DNA from: Skeletonema tropicum | Taxonomy: Eukaryota; Bacillariophyta; Thalassiosirophyceae; Thalassiosirales; Thalassiosiraceae | Direction: 5' to 3' | Length of the DNA: 64,000 nt | Assembly (NCBI GenBank): GCA_037178625.1 | Contig: JAWZXG010000046.1 | Location: 1 to 64,000, forward strand | In this document: piece by piece, positions 8,981 to 22,454 of the stretch | Position numbering within the stretch: the first letter of the stretch is position 1 | How the letters are laid out: each line of letters opens with the position of its first letter | The notes under the pieces: generated by a model | The model's database searches: none | What the model saw: the letters and a program-made list of their open reading frames with translations, nothing else | What the model was told of the DNA's origin: nothing | Translations under genes and position numbers: made by a program

Positions 8981-11236
8981 TTATCAAAATCTAAGTATGA
9001 TCCCAACAACATCCGAGGAGGAGGAGGATGTTGGATTGACTATTCCTCCTCCTCACCGTCGCCGATGATGATGATCAACAGTTAGTTAACGCGAACTAGT
9101 AGTTTGGAATGATCATCGGAGGTGTGGTTGGGATTAATCATCATCATCATCGGCGGCGTGTGGAGAATGGCGAGTGAGCCGAATGTAGCGTAATGATATT
9201 GAATAAGTAATTCCACCGCCGATGATGAATTATTACACCACCGCCGATGTTGGATGAATGGATTGAAGGTCGAGCGAAGCGAGACAGTGGAAGAATGATG
9301 CGACAAGTCGAAAGTCGAGTGAGCCGGAGGCGAGGGAGATGGAAGTAATGCAAATACTGTCAACGGTACGGTGGTGGAAATAGTGAAGGAGCGAGTGAGC
9401 CGCCAGGCGAGGGAGCTGTTGATTTTTGATTTTGGTATTGCTATGGTATTATTGATAATGATGATATTGAAAATATTATATGGACGATGGAAGAATTGAC
9501 GGTGGTGGAGGTAATTCTGTTCATTTTGTTGAAATTTCGAAATTTTGGAGTGTCTTCGGCGCTGGGGATGACTTTCTGGGGTACGGTCAATTTAGTTGAG
9601 TTGATTGGCAAAGAATCGATATTTGGCCTTGAATAGTACCAATTGATAGAACTCGACGAGAGGATTCAAAATCACTACTCATCTCATTCATACGACCAAT
9701 AGAAGGAGAGGTATGGATGTTTGGATGGGTAGAGTGCGTGGGAGTTTAGGTTGGACAAGTGACAAGGAGTGACGCTGAATGACTTCAAGGGTGCACCGTA
9801 AGCTTTCCAGCCACATGAACATCTTCAATCATACTCATTTACTATTTAATCATTATTTTTCATCTAGAGTCGAGGGCACAATTAATCAACAAACATTGTT
9901 GCCCGAACACCTAACAGTAACATAAAACTTCTTGATATTCATTTCTCTCTCCCCTCTACGTTAGTTTGCGTCCAAAAATTTAAACCTCTCCTCACGAATC
10001 CTCCTCCAAGCCTTCTTGCTAGCTCGTACTTCCTTCTTGATACGTTCCTCTTCCTCACGTTCCTTCTTATTCGGGTCTACGATGCTCTCGAAGGGTTCCG
10101 TAATCCACTCATCCCAAACTGACTTGTCTGCCTCAACCTTCTCATTCGACTTGAGCTTCTTATTCTCTTCTATCTTTGCAGCAACTTCATCCGCCTCGTC
10201 AAGCCTCTTCTGTGCCCGAAGTGCCTGTTCGAGGTACTTGTATAATGTTAATGTAATAGTCTCATGATGGTCCGGTCCAATATATCAGGAGATTGACATC
10301 GCAACTTGATGATGTCTGATGATATCTTCCATGGTGCTACAGTAATTATTAAAGCAGTGAATAGAAGAGGAGGACGGTGATGGCATGGCACAGTAGAATG
10401 TAGCTTTATCATTGCATTGCTCTGTTGATGGCGGTATGTAATTTGAGACGGCCATCTTGATTTTTGAAGCGGTACCACCTTCTCAGCCGTATCAAAGCAC
10501 AACACACGCAAGATCAAAAATTGACAATGGCTGATATCTTGTCTCCTACGCGGCCAATGAAGGCGATAAGTGGCGTTTTGGAAAGCTCTCATTGCGCTCT
10601 ATCGATTAGGCCTGTAATTATCCTGATTGGAGGACTTTCATTCAATCAATCCGTTCAAAAACAGGTCTAGAAAGTCACCAGTGGCTCTCAATCCGGCTCC
10701 ACAGCCACAGCCCGAATTTGACGATATGACAACCAATCGAAAGCTCTTTTCAATCTCTTTCGATTAGTACTATCATTCAGCCAACTGAATAATCTAAACA
10801 TAGCTCGGGCAAAGCCCTCGCAAAAAAGCGACCACTTTAGTCAGCCTTGTCCAGACAGTTGACAGTTGACAGTTGACAGTTGACAGTTGATTGGTCGAAA
10901 ATCCCAAAGAGCGACCAGTTCAATCAGCCTCACATCATGACAGTTTGGCACGGAAGCATCAAACGCTTCGCTGAAGAACGATCACTTAATTCAGTAAGAT
11001 CCAACTACTCACTGCTCGGGCAAAGCCCTCGCACAATACACTGAGCATAGATCAGCAATTGCTCATCAGTGAACTAAGTTACATGTACCGTCCAATGATA
11101 GTTAGATCAACTCAGTACCGTCCATGATAATAATCCATTGTGCAACATCATCAACTTGCCTCGACTGTGCTCGACATCCTCCGCTTCGCTCCAGACTTAC
11201 TACCCAACAATTTAATGTATTCATTTAATATATTCA
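8981..11236. repeat. Repeat unit 5 (2,256 bp)
   Basis: Thirteen extra bases in eight small insertions. They include AA near 8988, G near 9251, TA near 10284, AT near 10323, T near 10347, A near 10510, T near 10945 and ATC near 11150. The TA and AT insertions disturb the N-terminal end of the exon frame. Confidence 0.96.
9961..10336 (-). pseudogene. TPR exon copy, unit 5 (5' edge frameshifted)
   Basis: A TA insertion near 10284 and an AT insertion near 10323 break the frame within the DIGPD segment. The region downstream of it, from HHETI to the TAA, is unchanged. This is possibly a sequencing error and not a biological break. Confidence 0.45.
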
Positions 11237-13478
11237 TTATCAATCTAAGTATGATCCCAACAACATCCGAGGAGGAGGAGGATGTTGGATTGACTATTCC
11301 TCCTCCTCACCGTCGCCGATGATGATGATCAACAGTTAGTTAACGCGAACTAGTAGTTTGGAATGATCATCGGAGGTGTGGTTGGGATTAATCATCATCA
11401 TCATCGGCGGCGTGTGGAGAATGGCGAGTGAGCCGAATGTAGCGTAATGATATTGAATAAGTAATTCCACCGCCGATGATGAATTATTACACCACCGCCG
11501 ATGTTGATGAATGGATTGAAGGTCGAGCGAAGCGAGACAGTGGAAGAATGATGCGACAAGTCGAAAGTCGAGTGAGCCGGAGGCGAGGGAGATGGAAGTA
11601 ATGCAAATACTGTCAACGGTACGGTGGTGGAAATAGTGAAGGAGCGAGTGAGCCGCCAGGCGAGGGAGCTGTTGATTTTTGATTTTGGTATTGCTATGGT
11701 ATTATTGATAATGATGATATTGAAAATATTATATGGACGATGGAAGAATTGACGGTGGTGGAGGTAATTCTGTTCATTTTGTTGAAATTTCGAAATTTTG
11801 GAAGTGTCTTCGGCGCTGGGGATGACTTTCTGGGGTACGGTCAATTTAGTTGAGTTGATTGGCAAAGAATCGATATTTGGCCTTGAATAGTACCAATTGA
11901 TAGAACTCGACGAGAGGATTCAAAATCACTACTCATCTCATTCATACGACCAATAGAAGGAGAGGTATGGATGTTTGGATGGGTAGAGTGCGTGGGAGTT
12001 TAGGTTGGACAAGTGACAAGGAGTGACGCTGAATGACTTCAAGGGTGCACCGTAAGCTTTCCAGCCACATGAACATCTTCAATCATACTCATTTACTATT
12101 TAATCATTATTTTTCATCTAGAGTCGAGGGGCACAATTAATCAACAAACATTGTTGCCCGAACACCTAACAGTAACATAAAACTTCTTGATATTCATTTC
12201 TCTCTCCCCTCTACGTTAGTTTGCGTCCAAAAATTTAAACCTCTCCTCACGAATCCTCCTCCAAGCCTTCTTGCTAGCTCGTACTTCCTTCTTGATACGT
12301 TCCTCTTCCTCACGTTCCTTCTTATTCGGGTCTACGATGCTCTCGAAGGGTTCCGTAATCCACTCATCCCAAACTGACTTGTCTGCCTCAACCTTCTCAT
12401 TCGACTTGAGCTTCTTATTCTCTTCTATCTTTGCAGCAACTTCATCCGCCTCGTCAAGCCTCTTCTGTGCCCGAAGTGCCTGTTCGAGGTACTTGTATAA
12501 TGTTAATGTAATAGTCTCATGATGGTCCGGTCCAATATCAGGAGATTGACATCGCAACTTGATGATGTCTGATGATCTTCCATGGTGCTACAGTAATATT
12601 AAAGCAGTGAATAGAAGAGGAGGACGGTGATGGCATGGCACAGTAGAATGTAGCTTTATCATTGCATTGCTCTGTTGATGGCGGTATGTAATTTGAGACG
12701 GCCATCTTGATTTTTGAAGCGGTACCACCTTCTCAGCCGTATCAAAGCACAACACACGCAGATCAAAAATTGACAATGGCTGATATCTTGTCTCCTACGC
12801 GGCCAATGAAGGCGATAAGTGGCGTTTTGGAAAGCTCTCATTGCGCTCTATCGATTAGGCCTGTAATTATCCTGATTGGAGGACTTTCATTCAATCAATC
12901 CGTTCAAAAACAGGTCTAGAAAGTCACCAGTGGCTCTCAATCCGGCTCCACACAGCCACAGCCCGAATTTGACGATATGACAACCAATCGAAAGCTCTTT
13001 TCAATCTCTTTCGATTTTAGTACTATCATTCAGCCAACTGAATAATCTAAACATAGCTCGGGCAAAGCCCTCGCAAAAAAGCGACCACTTTAGTCAGCCT
13101 TGTCCAGACAGTTGACAGTTGACAGTTGACAGTTGATTGGTCGAAAATCCCAAAGAGCGACCAGTTCAATCAGCCTCACATCATGACAGTTGGCACGGAA
13201 GCATCAAACGCTTCGCTGAAGAACGATCACTTAATTCAGTAAGATCCAACTACTCACTGCTCGGGCAAAGCCCTCGCACAATACACTGAGCATAGATCAG
13301 CAATTGCTCATCAGTGAACTAAGTTACATGTACCGTCCAATGATAGTTAGATCAACTCAGTACCGTCCATGATAATAATCCATTGTGCAACATCAACTTG
13401 CCTCGACTGTGCTCGACATCCTCCGCTTCGCTCCAGACTTACTACCCAACAATTTAATGTATTCATTTAATATATTCA
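11237..13478. repeat. Repeat unit 6 (2,242 bp)
   Basis: Four CAGTTGA copies instead of five (minus 7), offset by six inserted bases near 11802, 12130, 12952 and 13017. Confidence 0.96.
12216..12587 (-). CDS. TPR exon copy, unit 6 (intact)
   Basis: Identical in protein sequence to unit 1. Confidence 0.48.
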   Translation of the reverse strand, partial: HHGRSSDIIKLRCQSPDIGPDHHETITLTLYKYLEQALRAQKRLDEADEVAAKIEENKKLKSNEKVEADKSVWDEWITEPFESIVDPNKKEREEEERIKKEVRASKKAWRRIREERFKFLDAN

Positions 13479-15724
13479 TTATCAATCTAAGTATGATCCC
13501 AACAACATCCGAGGAGGAGGAGGATGTTGGATTGACTATTCCTCCTCCTCACCGTCGCCGATGATGATGATCAACAGTTAGTTAACGCGAACTAGTAGTT
13601 TGGAATGATCATCGGAGGTGTGGTTGGGATTAATCATCATCATCATCGGCGGCGTGTGGAGAATGGCGAGTGAGCCGAATGTAGCGTAATGATATTGAAT
13701 AAGTAATTCCACCGCCGATGATGAATTATTACACCACCGCCGATGTTGATGAATGGATTGAAGGTCGAGCGAAGCGAGACAGTGGAAGAATGATGCGACA
13801 AGTCGAAAGTCGAGTGAGCCGGAGGCGAGGGAGATGGAAGTAATGCAAATACTGTCAACGGTACGGTGGTGGAAATAGTGAAGGAGCGAGTGAGCCGCCA
13901 GGCGAGGGAGCTGTTGATTTTTGATTTTGGTATTGCTATGGTATTATTGATAATGATGATATTGAAAATATTATATGGACGATGGAAGAATTGACGGTGG
14001 TGGAGGTAATTCTGTTCATTTTGTTGAAATTTCGAAATTTTGGAGTGTCTTCGGCGCTGGGGATGACTTTCTGGGGTACGGTCAATTTAGTTGAGTTGAT
14101 TGGCAAAGAATCGATATTTGGCCTTGAATAGTACCAATTGATAGAACTCGACGAGAGGATTCAAAATCACTACTCATCTCATTCATACGACGACCAATAG
14201 AAGGAGAGGTATGGATGTTTGGATGGGTAGAGTGCGTGGGAGTTTAGGTTGGACAAGTGACAAGGAGTGACGCTGAATGACTTCAAGGGTGCACCGTAAG
14301 CTTTCCAGCCACATGAACATCTTCAATCATACTCATTTACTATTTAATCATTATTTTTCATCTAGAGTCGAGGGCACAATTAATCAACAAACATTGTTGC
14401 CCGAACACCTAACAGTAACATAAAACTTCTTGATATTCATTTCTCTCTCCCCTCTACGTTAGTTTGCGTCCAAAAATTTAAACCTCTCCTCACGAATCCT
14501 CCTCCAAGCCTTCTTGCTAGCTCGTACTTCCTTCTTGATACGTTCCTCTTCCTCACGTTCCTTCTTATTCGGGTCTACGATGCTCTCGAAGGGTTCCGTA
14601 ATCCACTCATCCCAAACTGACTTGTCTGCCTCAACCTTCTCATTCGACTTGAGCTTCTTATTCTCTTCTATCTTTGCAGCAACTTCATCCGCCTCGTCAA
14701 GCCTCTTCTGTGCCCGAAGTGCCTGTTCGAGGTACTTGTATAATGTTAATGTAATAGTCTCATGATGGTCCGGTCCAATATCAGGAGATTGACATCGCAA
14801 CTTGATGATGTCTGATGATCTTCCATGGTGCTACAGTAATATTAAAGCAGTGAATAGAAGAGGAGGACGGTGATGGCATGGCACAGTAGAATGTAGCTTT
14901 ATCATTGCATTGCTCTGTTGATGGCGGTATGTAATTTGAGACGGCCATCTTGATTTTTGAAGCGGTACCACCTTCTCAGCCGTATCAAAGCACAACACAC
15001 GCAGATCAAAAATTGACAATGGCTGATATCTTGTCTCCTACGCGGCCAATGAAGGCGATAAGTGGCGTTTTGGAAAGCTCTCATTGCGCTCTATCGATTA
15101 GGCCTGTAATTATCCTGATTGGAGGACTTTCATTCAATCAATCCGTTCAAAAACAGGTCTAGAAAGTCACCAGTGGCTCTCAATCCGGCTCCACAGCCAC
15201 AGCCCGAATTTGACGATATGACAACCAATCGAAAGCTCTTTTCAATCTCTTTCGATTAGTACTATCATTCAGCCAACTGAATAATCTAAACATAGCTCGG
15301 GCAAAGCCCTCGCAAAAAAGCGACCACTTTAGTCAGCCTTGTCCAGACAGTTGACAGTTGACAGTTGACAGTTGACAGTTGATTGGTCGAAAATCCCAAA
15401 GAGCGACCAGTTCAATCAGCCTCACATCATGACAGTTGGCACGGAAGCATCAAACGCTTCGCTGAAGAACGATCACTTAATTCAGTAAGATCCAACTACT
15501 CACTGCTCGGGCAAAGCCCTCGCACAATACACTGAGCATAGATCAGCAATTGCTCATCAGTGAACTAAGTTACATGTACCGTCCAATGATAGTTAGATCA
15601 ACTCAGTACCGTCCATGATAATAATCCATTGTGCAACATCAACTTGCCTCGACTGTGCTCGACATCCTCCGCTTCGCTCCAGACTTACTACCCAACAATT
15701 TAATGTATTCATTTAATATATTCA
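13479..15724. repeat. Repeat unit 7 (2,246 bp)
   Basis: Differs from the reference by a duplicated CGA triplet near 14190 only. Confidence 0.96.
14459..14830 (-). CDS. TPR exon copy, unit 7 (intact)
   Basis: Identical in protein sequence to unit 1. Confidence 0.48.
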   Translation of the reverse strand, partial: HHGRSSDIIKLRCQSPDIGPDHHETITLTLYKYLEQALRAQKRLDEADEVAAKIEENKKLKSNEKVEADKSVWDEWITEPFESIVDPNKKEREEEERIKKEVRASKKAWRRIREERFKFLDAN

Positions 15725-17968
15725 TTATCAATCTAAGTATGATCCCAACAACATCCGAGGAGGAGGAGGATGTTGGATTGACTATTCCTCCTCCTCACCG
15801 TCGCCGATGATGATGATCAACAGTTAGTTAACGCGAACTAGTAGTTTGGAATGATCATCGGAGGTGTGGTTGGGATTAATCATCATCATCATCGGCGGCG
15901 TGTGGAGAATGGCGAGTGAGCCGAATGTAGCGTAATGATATTGAATAAGTAATTCCACCGCCGATGATGAATTATTACACCACCGCCGATGTTGATGAAT
16001 GGATTGAAGGTCGAGCGAAGCGAGACAGTGGAAGAATGATGCGACAAGTCGAAAGTCGAGTGAGCCGGAGGCGAGGGAGATGGAAGTAATGCAAATACTG
16101 TCAACGGTACGGTGGTGGAAATAGTGAAGGAGCGAGTGAGCCGCCAGGCGAGGGAGCTGTTGATTTTTGATTTTGGTATTGCTATGGTATTATTGATAAT
16201 GATGATATTGAAAATATTATATGGACGATGGAAGAATTGACGGTGGTGGAGGTAATTCTGTTCATTTTGTTGAAATTTCGAAATTTTGGAGTGTCTTCGG
16301 CGCTGGGGATGACTTTCTGGGGTACGGTCAATTTAGTTGAGTTGATTGGCAAAGAATCGATATTTGGCCTTGAATAGTACCAATTGATAGAACTCGACGA
16401 GAGGATTCAAAATCACTACTCATCTCATTCATACGACCAATAGAAGGAGAGGTATGGATGTTTGGATGGGTAGAGTGCGTGGGAGTTTAGGTTGGACAAG
16501 TGACAAGGAGTGACGCTGAATGACTTCAAGGGTGCACCGTAAGCTTTCCAGCCACATGAACATCTTCAATCATACTCATTTACTATTTAATCATTATTTT
16601 TCATCTAGAGTCGAGGGCACAATTAATCAACAAACATTGTTGCCCGAACACCTAACAGTAACATAAAACTTCTTGATATTCATTTCTCTCTCCCCTCTAC
16701 GTTAGTTTGCGTCCAAAAATTTAAACCTCTCCTCACGAATCCTCCTCCAAGCCTTCTTGCTAGCTCGTACTTCCTTCTTGATACGTTCCTCTTCCTCACG
16801 TTCCTTCTTATTCGGGTCTACGATGCTCTCGAAGGGTTCCGTAATCCACTCATCCCAAACTGACTTGTCTGCCTCAACCTTCTCATTCGACTTGAGCTTC
16901 TTATTCTCTTCTATCTTTGCAGCAACTTCATCCGCCTCGTCAAGCCTCTTCTGTGCCCGAAGTGCCTGTTCGAGGTACTTGTATAATGTTAATGTAATAG
17001 TCTCATGATGGTCCGGTCCAATATCAGGAGATTGACATCGCAACTTGATGATGTCTGATGATCTTCCATGGTGCTACAGTAATATTAAAGCAGTGAATAG
17101 AAGAGGAGGACGGTGATGGCATGGCACAGTAGAATGTAGCTTTATCATTGCATTGCTCTGTTGATGGCGGTATGTAATTTGAGACGGCCATCTTGATTTT
17201 TTGAAGCGGTACCACCTTCTCAGCCGTATCAAAGCACAACACACGCAGATCAAAAATTGACAATGGCTGATATCTTGTCTCCTACGCGGCCAATGAAGGC
17301 GATAAGTGGCGTTTTGGAAAGCTCTCATTGCGCTCTATCGATTAGGCCTGTAATTATCCTGATTGGAGGACTTTCATTCAATCAATCCGTTCAAAAACAG
17401 GTCTAGAAAGTCACCAGTGGCTCTCAATCCGGCTCCACAGCCACAGCCCGAATTTGACGATATGACAACCAATCGAAAGCTCTTTTCAATCTCTTTCGAT
17501 TAGTACTATCATTCAGCCAACTGAATAATCTAAACATAGCTCGGGCAAAGCCCTCGCAAAAAAGCGACCACTTTAGTCAGCCTTGTCCAGACAGTTGACA
17601 GTTGACAGTTGACAGTTGACAGTTGATTGGTCGAAAATCCCAAAGAGCGACCAGTTCAATCAGCCTCACATCATGACAGTTGGCACGGAAGCATCAAACG
17701 CTTCGCTGAAGAACGATCACTTAATTCAGTAAGATCCAACTACTCACTGCTCGGGCAAAGCCCTCGCACAATACACTGAGCATAGATCAGCAATTGCTCA
17801 TCAGTGAACTAAGTTACATGTACCGTCCAATGATAGTTAGATCAACTCAGTACCGTCCATGATAATAATCCATTGTGCAACATCAACTTGCCTCGACTGT
17901 GCTCGACATCCTCCGCTTCGCTCCAGACTTACTACCCAACAATTTAATGTATTCATTTAATATATTCA
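15725..17968. repeat. Repeat unit 8 (2,244 bp)
   Basis: One extra T in a T-run near 17200. This joins the upstream minus-strand frames differently but leaves the exon intact. Confidence 0.96.
16702..17073 (-). CDS. TPR exon copy, unit 8 (intact)
   Basis: Identical in protein sequence to unit 1. The extra T near 17200 affects only the putative intron upstream. Confidence 0.48.
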   Translation of the reverse strand, partial: HHGRSSDIIKLRCQSPDIGPDHHETITLTLYKYLEQALRAQKRLDEADEVAAKIEENKKLKSNEKVEADKSVWDEWITEPFESIVDPNKKEREEEERIKKEVRASKKAWRRIREERFKFLDAN

Positions 17969-20212
17969 TTATCAATCTAAGTATGATCCCAACAACATCC
18001 GAGGAGGAGGAGGATGTTGGATTGACTATTCCTCCTCCTCACCGTCGCCGATGATGATGATCAACAGTTAGTTAACGCGAACTAGTAGTTTGGAATGATC
18101 ATCGGAGGTGTGGTTGGGATTAATCATCATCATCATCGGCGGCGTGTGGAGAATGGCGAGTGAGCCGAATGTAGCGTAATGATATTGAATAAGTAATTCC
18201 ACCGCCGATGATGAATTATTACACCACCGCCGATGTTGATGAATGGATTGAAGGTCGAGCGAAGCGAGACAGTGGAAGAATGATGCGACAAGTCGAAAGT
18301 CGAGTGAGCCGGAGGCGAGGGAGATGGAAGTAATGCAAATACTGTCAACGGTACGGTGGTGGAAATAGTGAAGGAGCGAGTGAGCCGCCAGGCGAGGGAG
18401 CTGTTGATTTTTGATTTTGGTATTGCTATGGTATTATTGATAATGATGATATTGAAAATATTATATGGACGATGGAAGAATTGACGGTGGTGGAGGTAAT
18501 TCTGTTCATTTTGTTGAAATTTCGAAATTTTGGAGTGTCTTCGGCGCTGGGGATGACTTTCTGGGGTACGGTCAATTTAGTTGAGTTGATTGGCAAAGAA
18601 TCGATATTTGGCCTTGAATAGTACCAATTGATAGAACTCGACGAGAGGATTCAAAATCACTACTCATCTCATTCATACGACCAATAGAAGGAGAGGTATG
18701 GATGTTTGGATGGGTAGAGTGCGTGGGAGTTTAGGTTGGACAAGTGACAAGGAGTGACGCTGAATGACTTCAAGGGTGCACCGTAAGCTTTCCAGCCACA
18801 TGAACATCTTCAATCATACTCATTTACTATTTAATCATTATTTTTCATCTAGAGTCGAGGGCACAATTAATCAACAAACATTGTTGCCCGAACACCTAAC
18901 AGTAACATAAAACTTCTTGATATTCATTTCTCTCTCCCCTCTACGTTAGTTTGCGTCCAAAAATTTAAACCTCTCCTCACGAATCCTCCTCCAAGCCTTC
19001 TTGCTAGCTCGTACTTCCTTCTTGATACGTTCCTCTTCCTCACGTTCCTTCTTATTCGGGTCTACGATGCTCTCGAAGGGTTCCGTAATCCACTCATCCC
19101 AAACTGACTTGTCTGCCTCAACCTTCTCATTCGACTTGAGCTTCTTATTCTCTTCTATCTTTGCAGCAACTTCATCCGCCTCGTCAAGCCTCTTCTGTGC
19201 CCGAAGTGCCTGTTCGAGGTACTTGTATAATGTTAATGTAATAGTCTCATGATGGTCCGGTCCAATATCAGGAGATTGACATCGCAACTTGATGATGTCT
19301 GATGATCTTCCATGGTGCTACAGTAATATTAAAGCAGTGAATAGAAGAGGAGGACGGTGATGGCATGGCACAGTAGAATGTAGCTTTATCATTGCATTGC
19401 TCTGTTGATGGCGGTATGTAATTTGAGACGGCCATCTTGATTTTTGAAGCGGTACCACCTTCTCAGCCGTATCAAAGCACAACACACGCAGATCAAAAAT
19501 TGACAATGGCTGATATCTTGTCTCCTACGCGGCCAATGAAGGCGATAAGTGGCGTTTTGGAAAGCTCTCATTGCGCTCTATCGATTAGGCCTGTAATTAT
19601 CCTGATTGGAGGACTTTCATTCAATCAATCCGTTCAAAAACAGGTCTAGAAAGTCACCAGTGGCTCTCAATCCGGCTCCACAGCCACAGCCCGAATTTGA
19701 CGATATGACAACCAATCGAAAGCTCTTTTCAATCTCTTTCGATTAGTACTATCATTCAGCCAACTGAATAATCTAAACATAGCTCGGGCAAAGCCCTCGC
19801 AAAAAAAGCGACCACTTTAGTCAGCCTTGTCCAGACAGTTGACAGTTGACAGTTGACAGTTGACAGTTGATTGGTCGAAAATCCCAAAGAGCGACCAGTT
19901 CAATCAGCCTCACATCATGACAGTTGGCACGGAAGCATCAAACGCTTCGCTGAAGAACGATCACTTAATTCAGTAAGATCCAACTACTCACTGCTCGGGC
20001 AAAGCCCTCGCACAATACACTGAGCATAGATCAGCAATTGCTCATCAGTGAACTAAGTTACATGTACCGTCCAATGATAGTTAGATCAACTCAGTACCGT
20101 CCATGATAATAATCCATTGTGCAACATCAACTTGCCTCGACTGTGCTCGACATCCTCCGCTTCGCTCCAGACTTACTACCCAACAATTTAATGTATTCAT
20201 TTAATATATTCA
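17969..20212. repeat. Repeat unit 9 (2,244 bp)
   Basis: One extra A in the A-run near 19805. Confidence 0.96.
18946..19317 (-). CDS. TPR exon copy, unit 9 (intact)
   Basis: Identical in protein sequence to unit 1. Confidence 0.48.
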   Translation of the reverse strand, partial: HHGRSSDIIKLRCQSPDIGPDHHETITLTLYKYLEQALRAQKRLDEADEVAAKIEENKKLKSNEKVEADKSVWDEWITEPFESIVDPNKKEREEEERIKKEVRASKKAWRRIREERFKFLDAN

Positions 20213-22454
20213 TTATCAATCTAAGTATGATCCCAACAACATCCGAGGAGGAGGAGGATGTTGGATTGACTATTCCTCCTCCTCACCGTCGCCGATGATG
20301 ATGATCAACAGTTAGTTAACGCGAACTAGTAGTTTGGAATGATCATCGGAGGTGTGGTTGGGATTAATCATCATCATCATCGGCGGCGTGTGGAGAATGG
20401 CGAGTGAGCCGAATGTAGCGTAATGATATTGAATAAGTAATTCCACCGCCGATGATGAATTATTACACCACCGCCGATGTTGATGAATGGATTGAAGGTC
20501 GAGCGAAGCGAGACAGTGGAAGAATGATGCGACAAGTCGAAAGTCGAGTGAGCCGGAGGCGAGGGAGATGGAAGTAATGCAAATACTGTCAACGGTACGG
20601 TGGTGGAAATAGTGAAGGAGCGAGTGAGCCGCCAGGCGAGGGAGCTGTTGATTTTTGATTTTGGTATTGCTATGGTATTATTGATAATGATGATATTGAA
20701 AATATTATATGGACGATGGAAGAATTGACGGTGGTGGAGAGGTAATTCTGTTCATTTTGTTGAAATTTCGAAATTTTGGAGTGTCTTCGGCGCTGGGGAT
20801 GACTTTCTGGGGTACGGTCAATTTAGTTGAGTTGATTGGCAAAGAATCGATATTTGGCCTTGAATAGTACCAATTGATAGAACTCGACGAGAGGATTCAA
20901 AATCACTACTCATCTCATTCATACGACCAATAGAAGGAGAGGTATGGATGTTTGGATGGGTAGAGTGCGTGGGAGTTTAGGTTGGACAAGTGACAAGGAG
21001 TGACGCTGAATGACTTCAAGGGTGCACCGTAAGCTTTCCAGCCACATGAACATCTTCAATCATACTCATTTACTATTTAATCATTATTTTTCATCTAGAG
21101 TCGAGGGCACAATTAATCAACAAACATTGTTGCCCGAACACCTAACAGTAACATAAAACTTCTTGATATTCATTTCTCTCTCCCCTCTACGTTAGTTTGC
21201 GTCCAAAAATTTAAACCTCTCCTCACGAATCCTCCTCCAAGCCTTCTTGCTAGCTCGTACTTCCTTCTTGATACGTTCCTCTTCCTCACGTTCCTTCTTA
21301 TTCGGGTCTACGATGCTCTCGAAGGGTTCCGTAATCCACTCATCCCAAACTGACTTGTCTGCCTCAACCTTCTCATTCGACTTGAGCTTCTTATTCTCTT
21401 CTATCTTTGCAGCAACTTCATCCGCCTCGTCAAGCCTCTTCTGTGCCCGAAGTGCCTGTTCGAGGTACTTGTATAATGTTAATGTAATAGTCTCATGATG
21501 GTCCGGTCCAATATCAGGAGATTGACATCGCAACTTGATGATGTCTGATGATCTTCCATGGTGCTACAGTAATATTAAAGCAGTGAATAGAAGAGGAGGA
21601 CGGTGATGGCATGGCACAGTAGAATGTAGCTTTATCATTGCATTGCTCTGTTGATGGCGGTATGTAATTTGAGACGGCCATCTTGATTTTTGAAGCGGTA
21701 CCACCTTCTCAGCCGTATCAAAGCACAACACACGCAGATCAAAAATTGACAATGGCTGATATCTTGTCTCCTACGCGGCCAATGAAGGCGATAAGTGGCG
21801 TTTTGGAAAGCTCTCATTGCGCTCTATCGATTAGGCCTGTAATTATCCTGATTGGAGGACTTTCATTCAATCAATCCGTTCAAAAACAGGTCTAGAAAGT
21901 CACCAGTGGCTCTCAATCCGGCTCCACAGCCACAGCCCGAATTTGACGATATGACAACCAATCGAAAGCTCTTTTCAATCTCTTTCGATTAGTACTATCA
22001 TTCAGCCAACTGAATAATCTAAACATAGCTCGGGCAAAGCCCTCGCAAAAAAGCGACCACTTTAGTCAGCCTTGTCCAGACAGACAGTTGACAGTTGACA
22101 GTTGACAGTTGATTGGTCGAAAATCCCAAAGAGCGACCAGTTCAATCAGCCTCACATCATGACAGTTGGCACGGAAGCATCAAACGCTTCGCTGAAGAAC
22201 GATCACTTAATTCAGTAAGATCCAACTACTCACTGCTCGGGCAAAGCCCTCGCACAATACACTGAGCATAGATCAGCAATTGCTCATCAGTGAACTAAGT
22301 TACATGTACCGTCCAATGATAGTTAGATCAACTCAGTACCGTCCATGATAATAATCCATTGTGCAACATCAACTTGCCTCGACTGTGCTCGACATCCTCC
22401 GCTTCGCTCCAGACTTACTACCCAACAATTTAATGTATTCATTTAATATATTCA
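20213..22454. repeat. Repeat unit 10 (2,242 bp)
   Basis: Four CAGTTGA copies (22085-22112) preceded by a duplicated GACA, and a GA duplication near 20740. Confidence 0.96.
21192..21563 (-). CDS. TPR exon copy, unit 10 (intact)
   Basis: Identical in protein sequence to unit 1. Confidence 0.48.
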   Translation of the reverse strand, partial: HHGRSSDIIKLRCQSPDIGPDHHETITLTLYKYLEQALRAQKRLDEADEVAAKIEENKKLKSNEKVEADKSVWDEWITEPFESIVDPNKKEREEEERIKKEVRASKKAWRRIREERFKFLDAN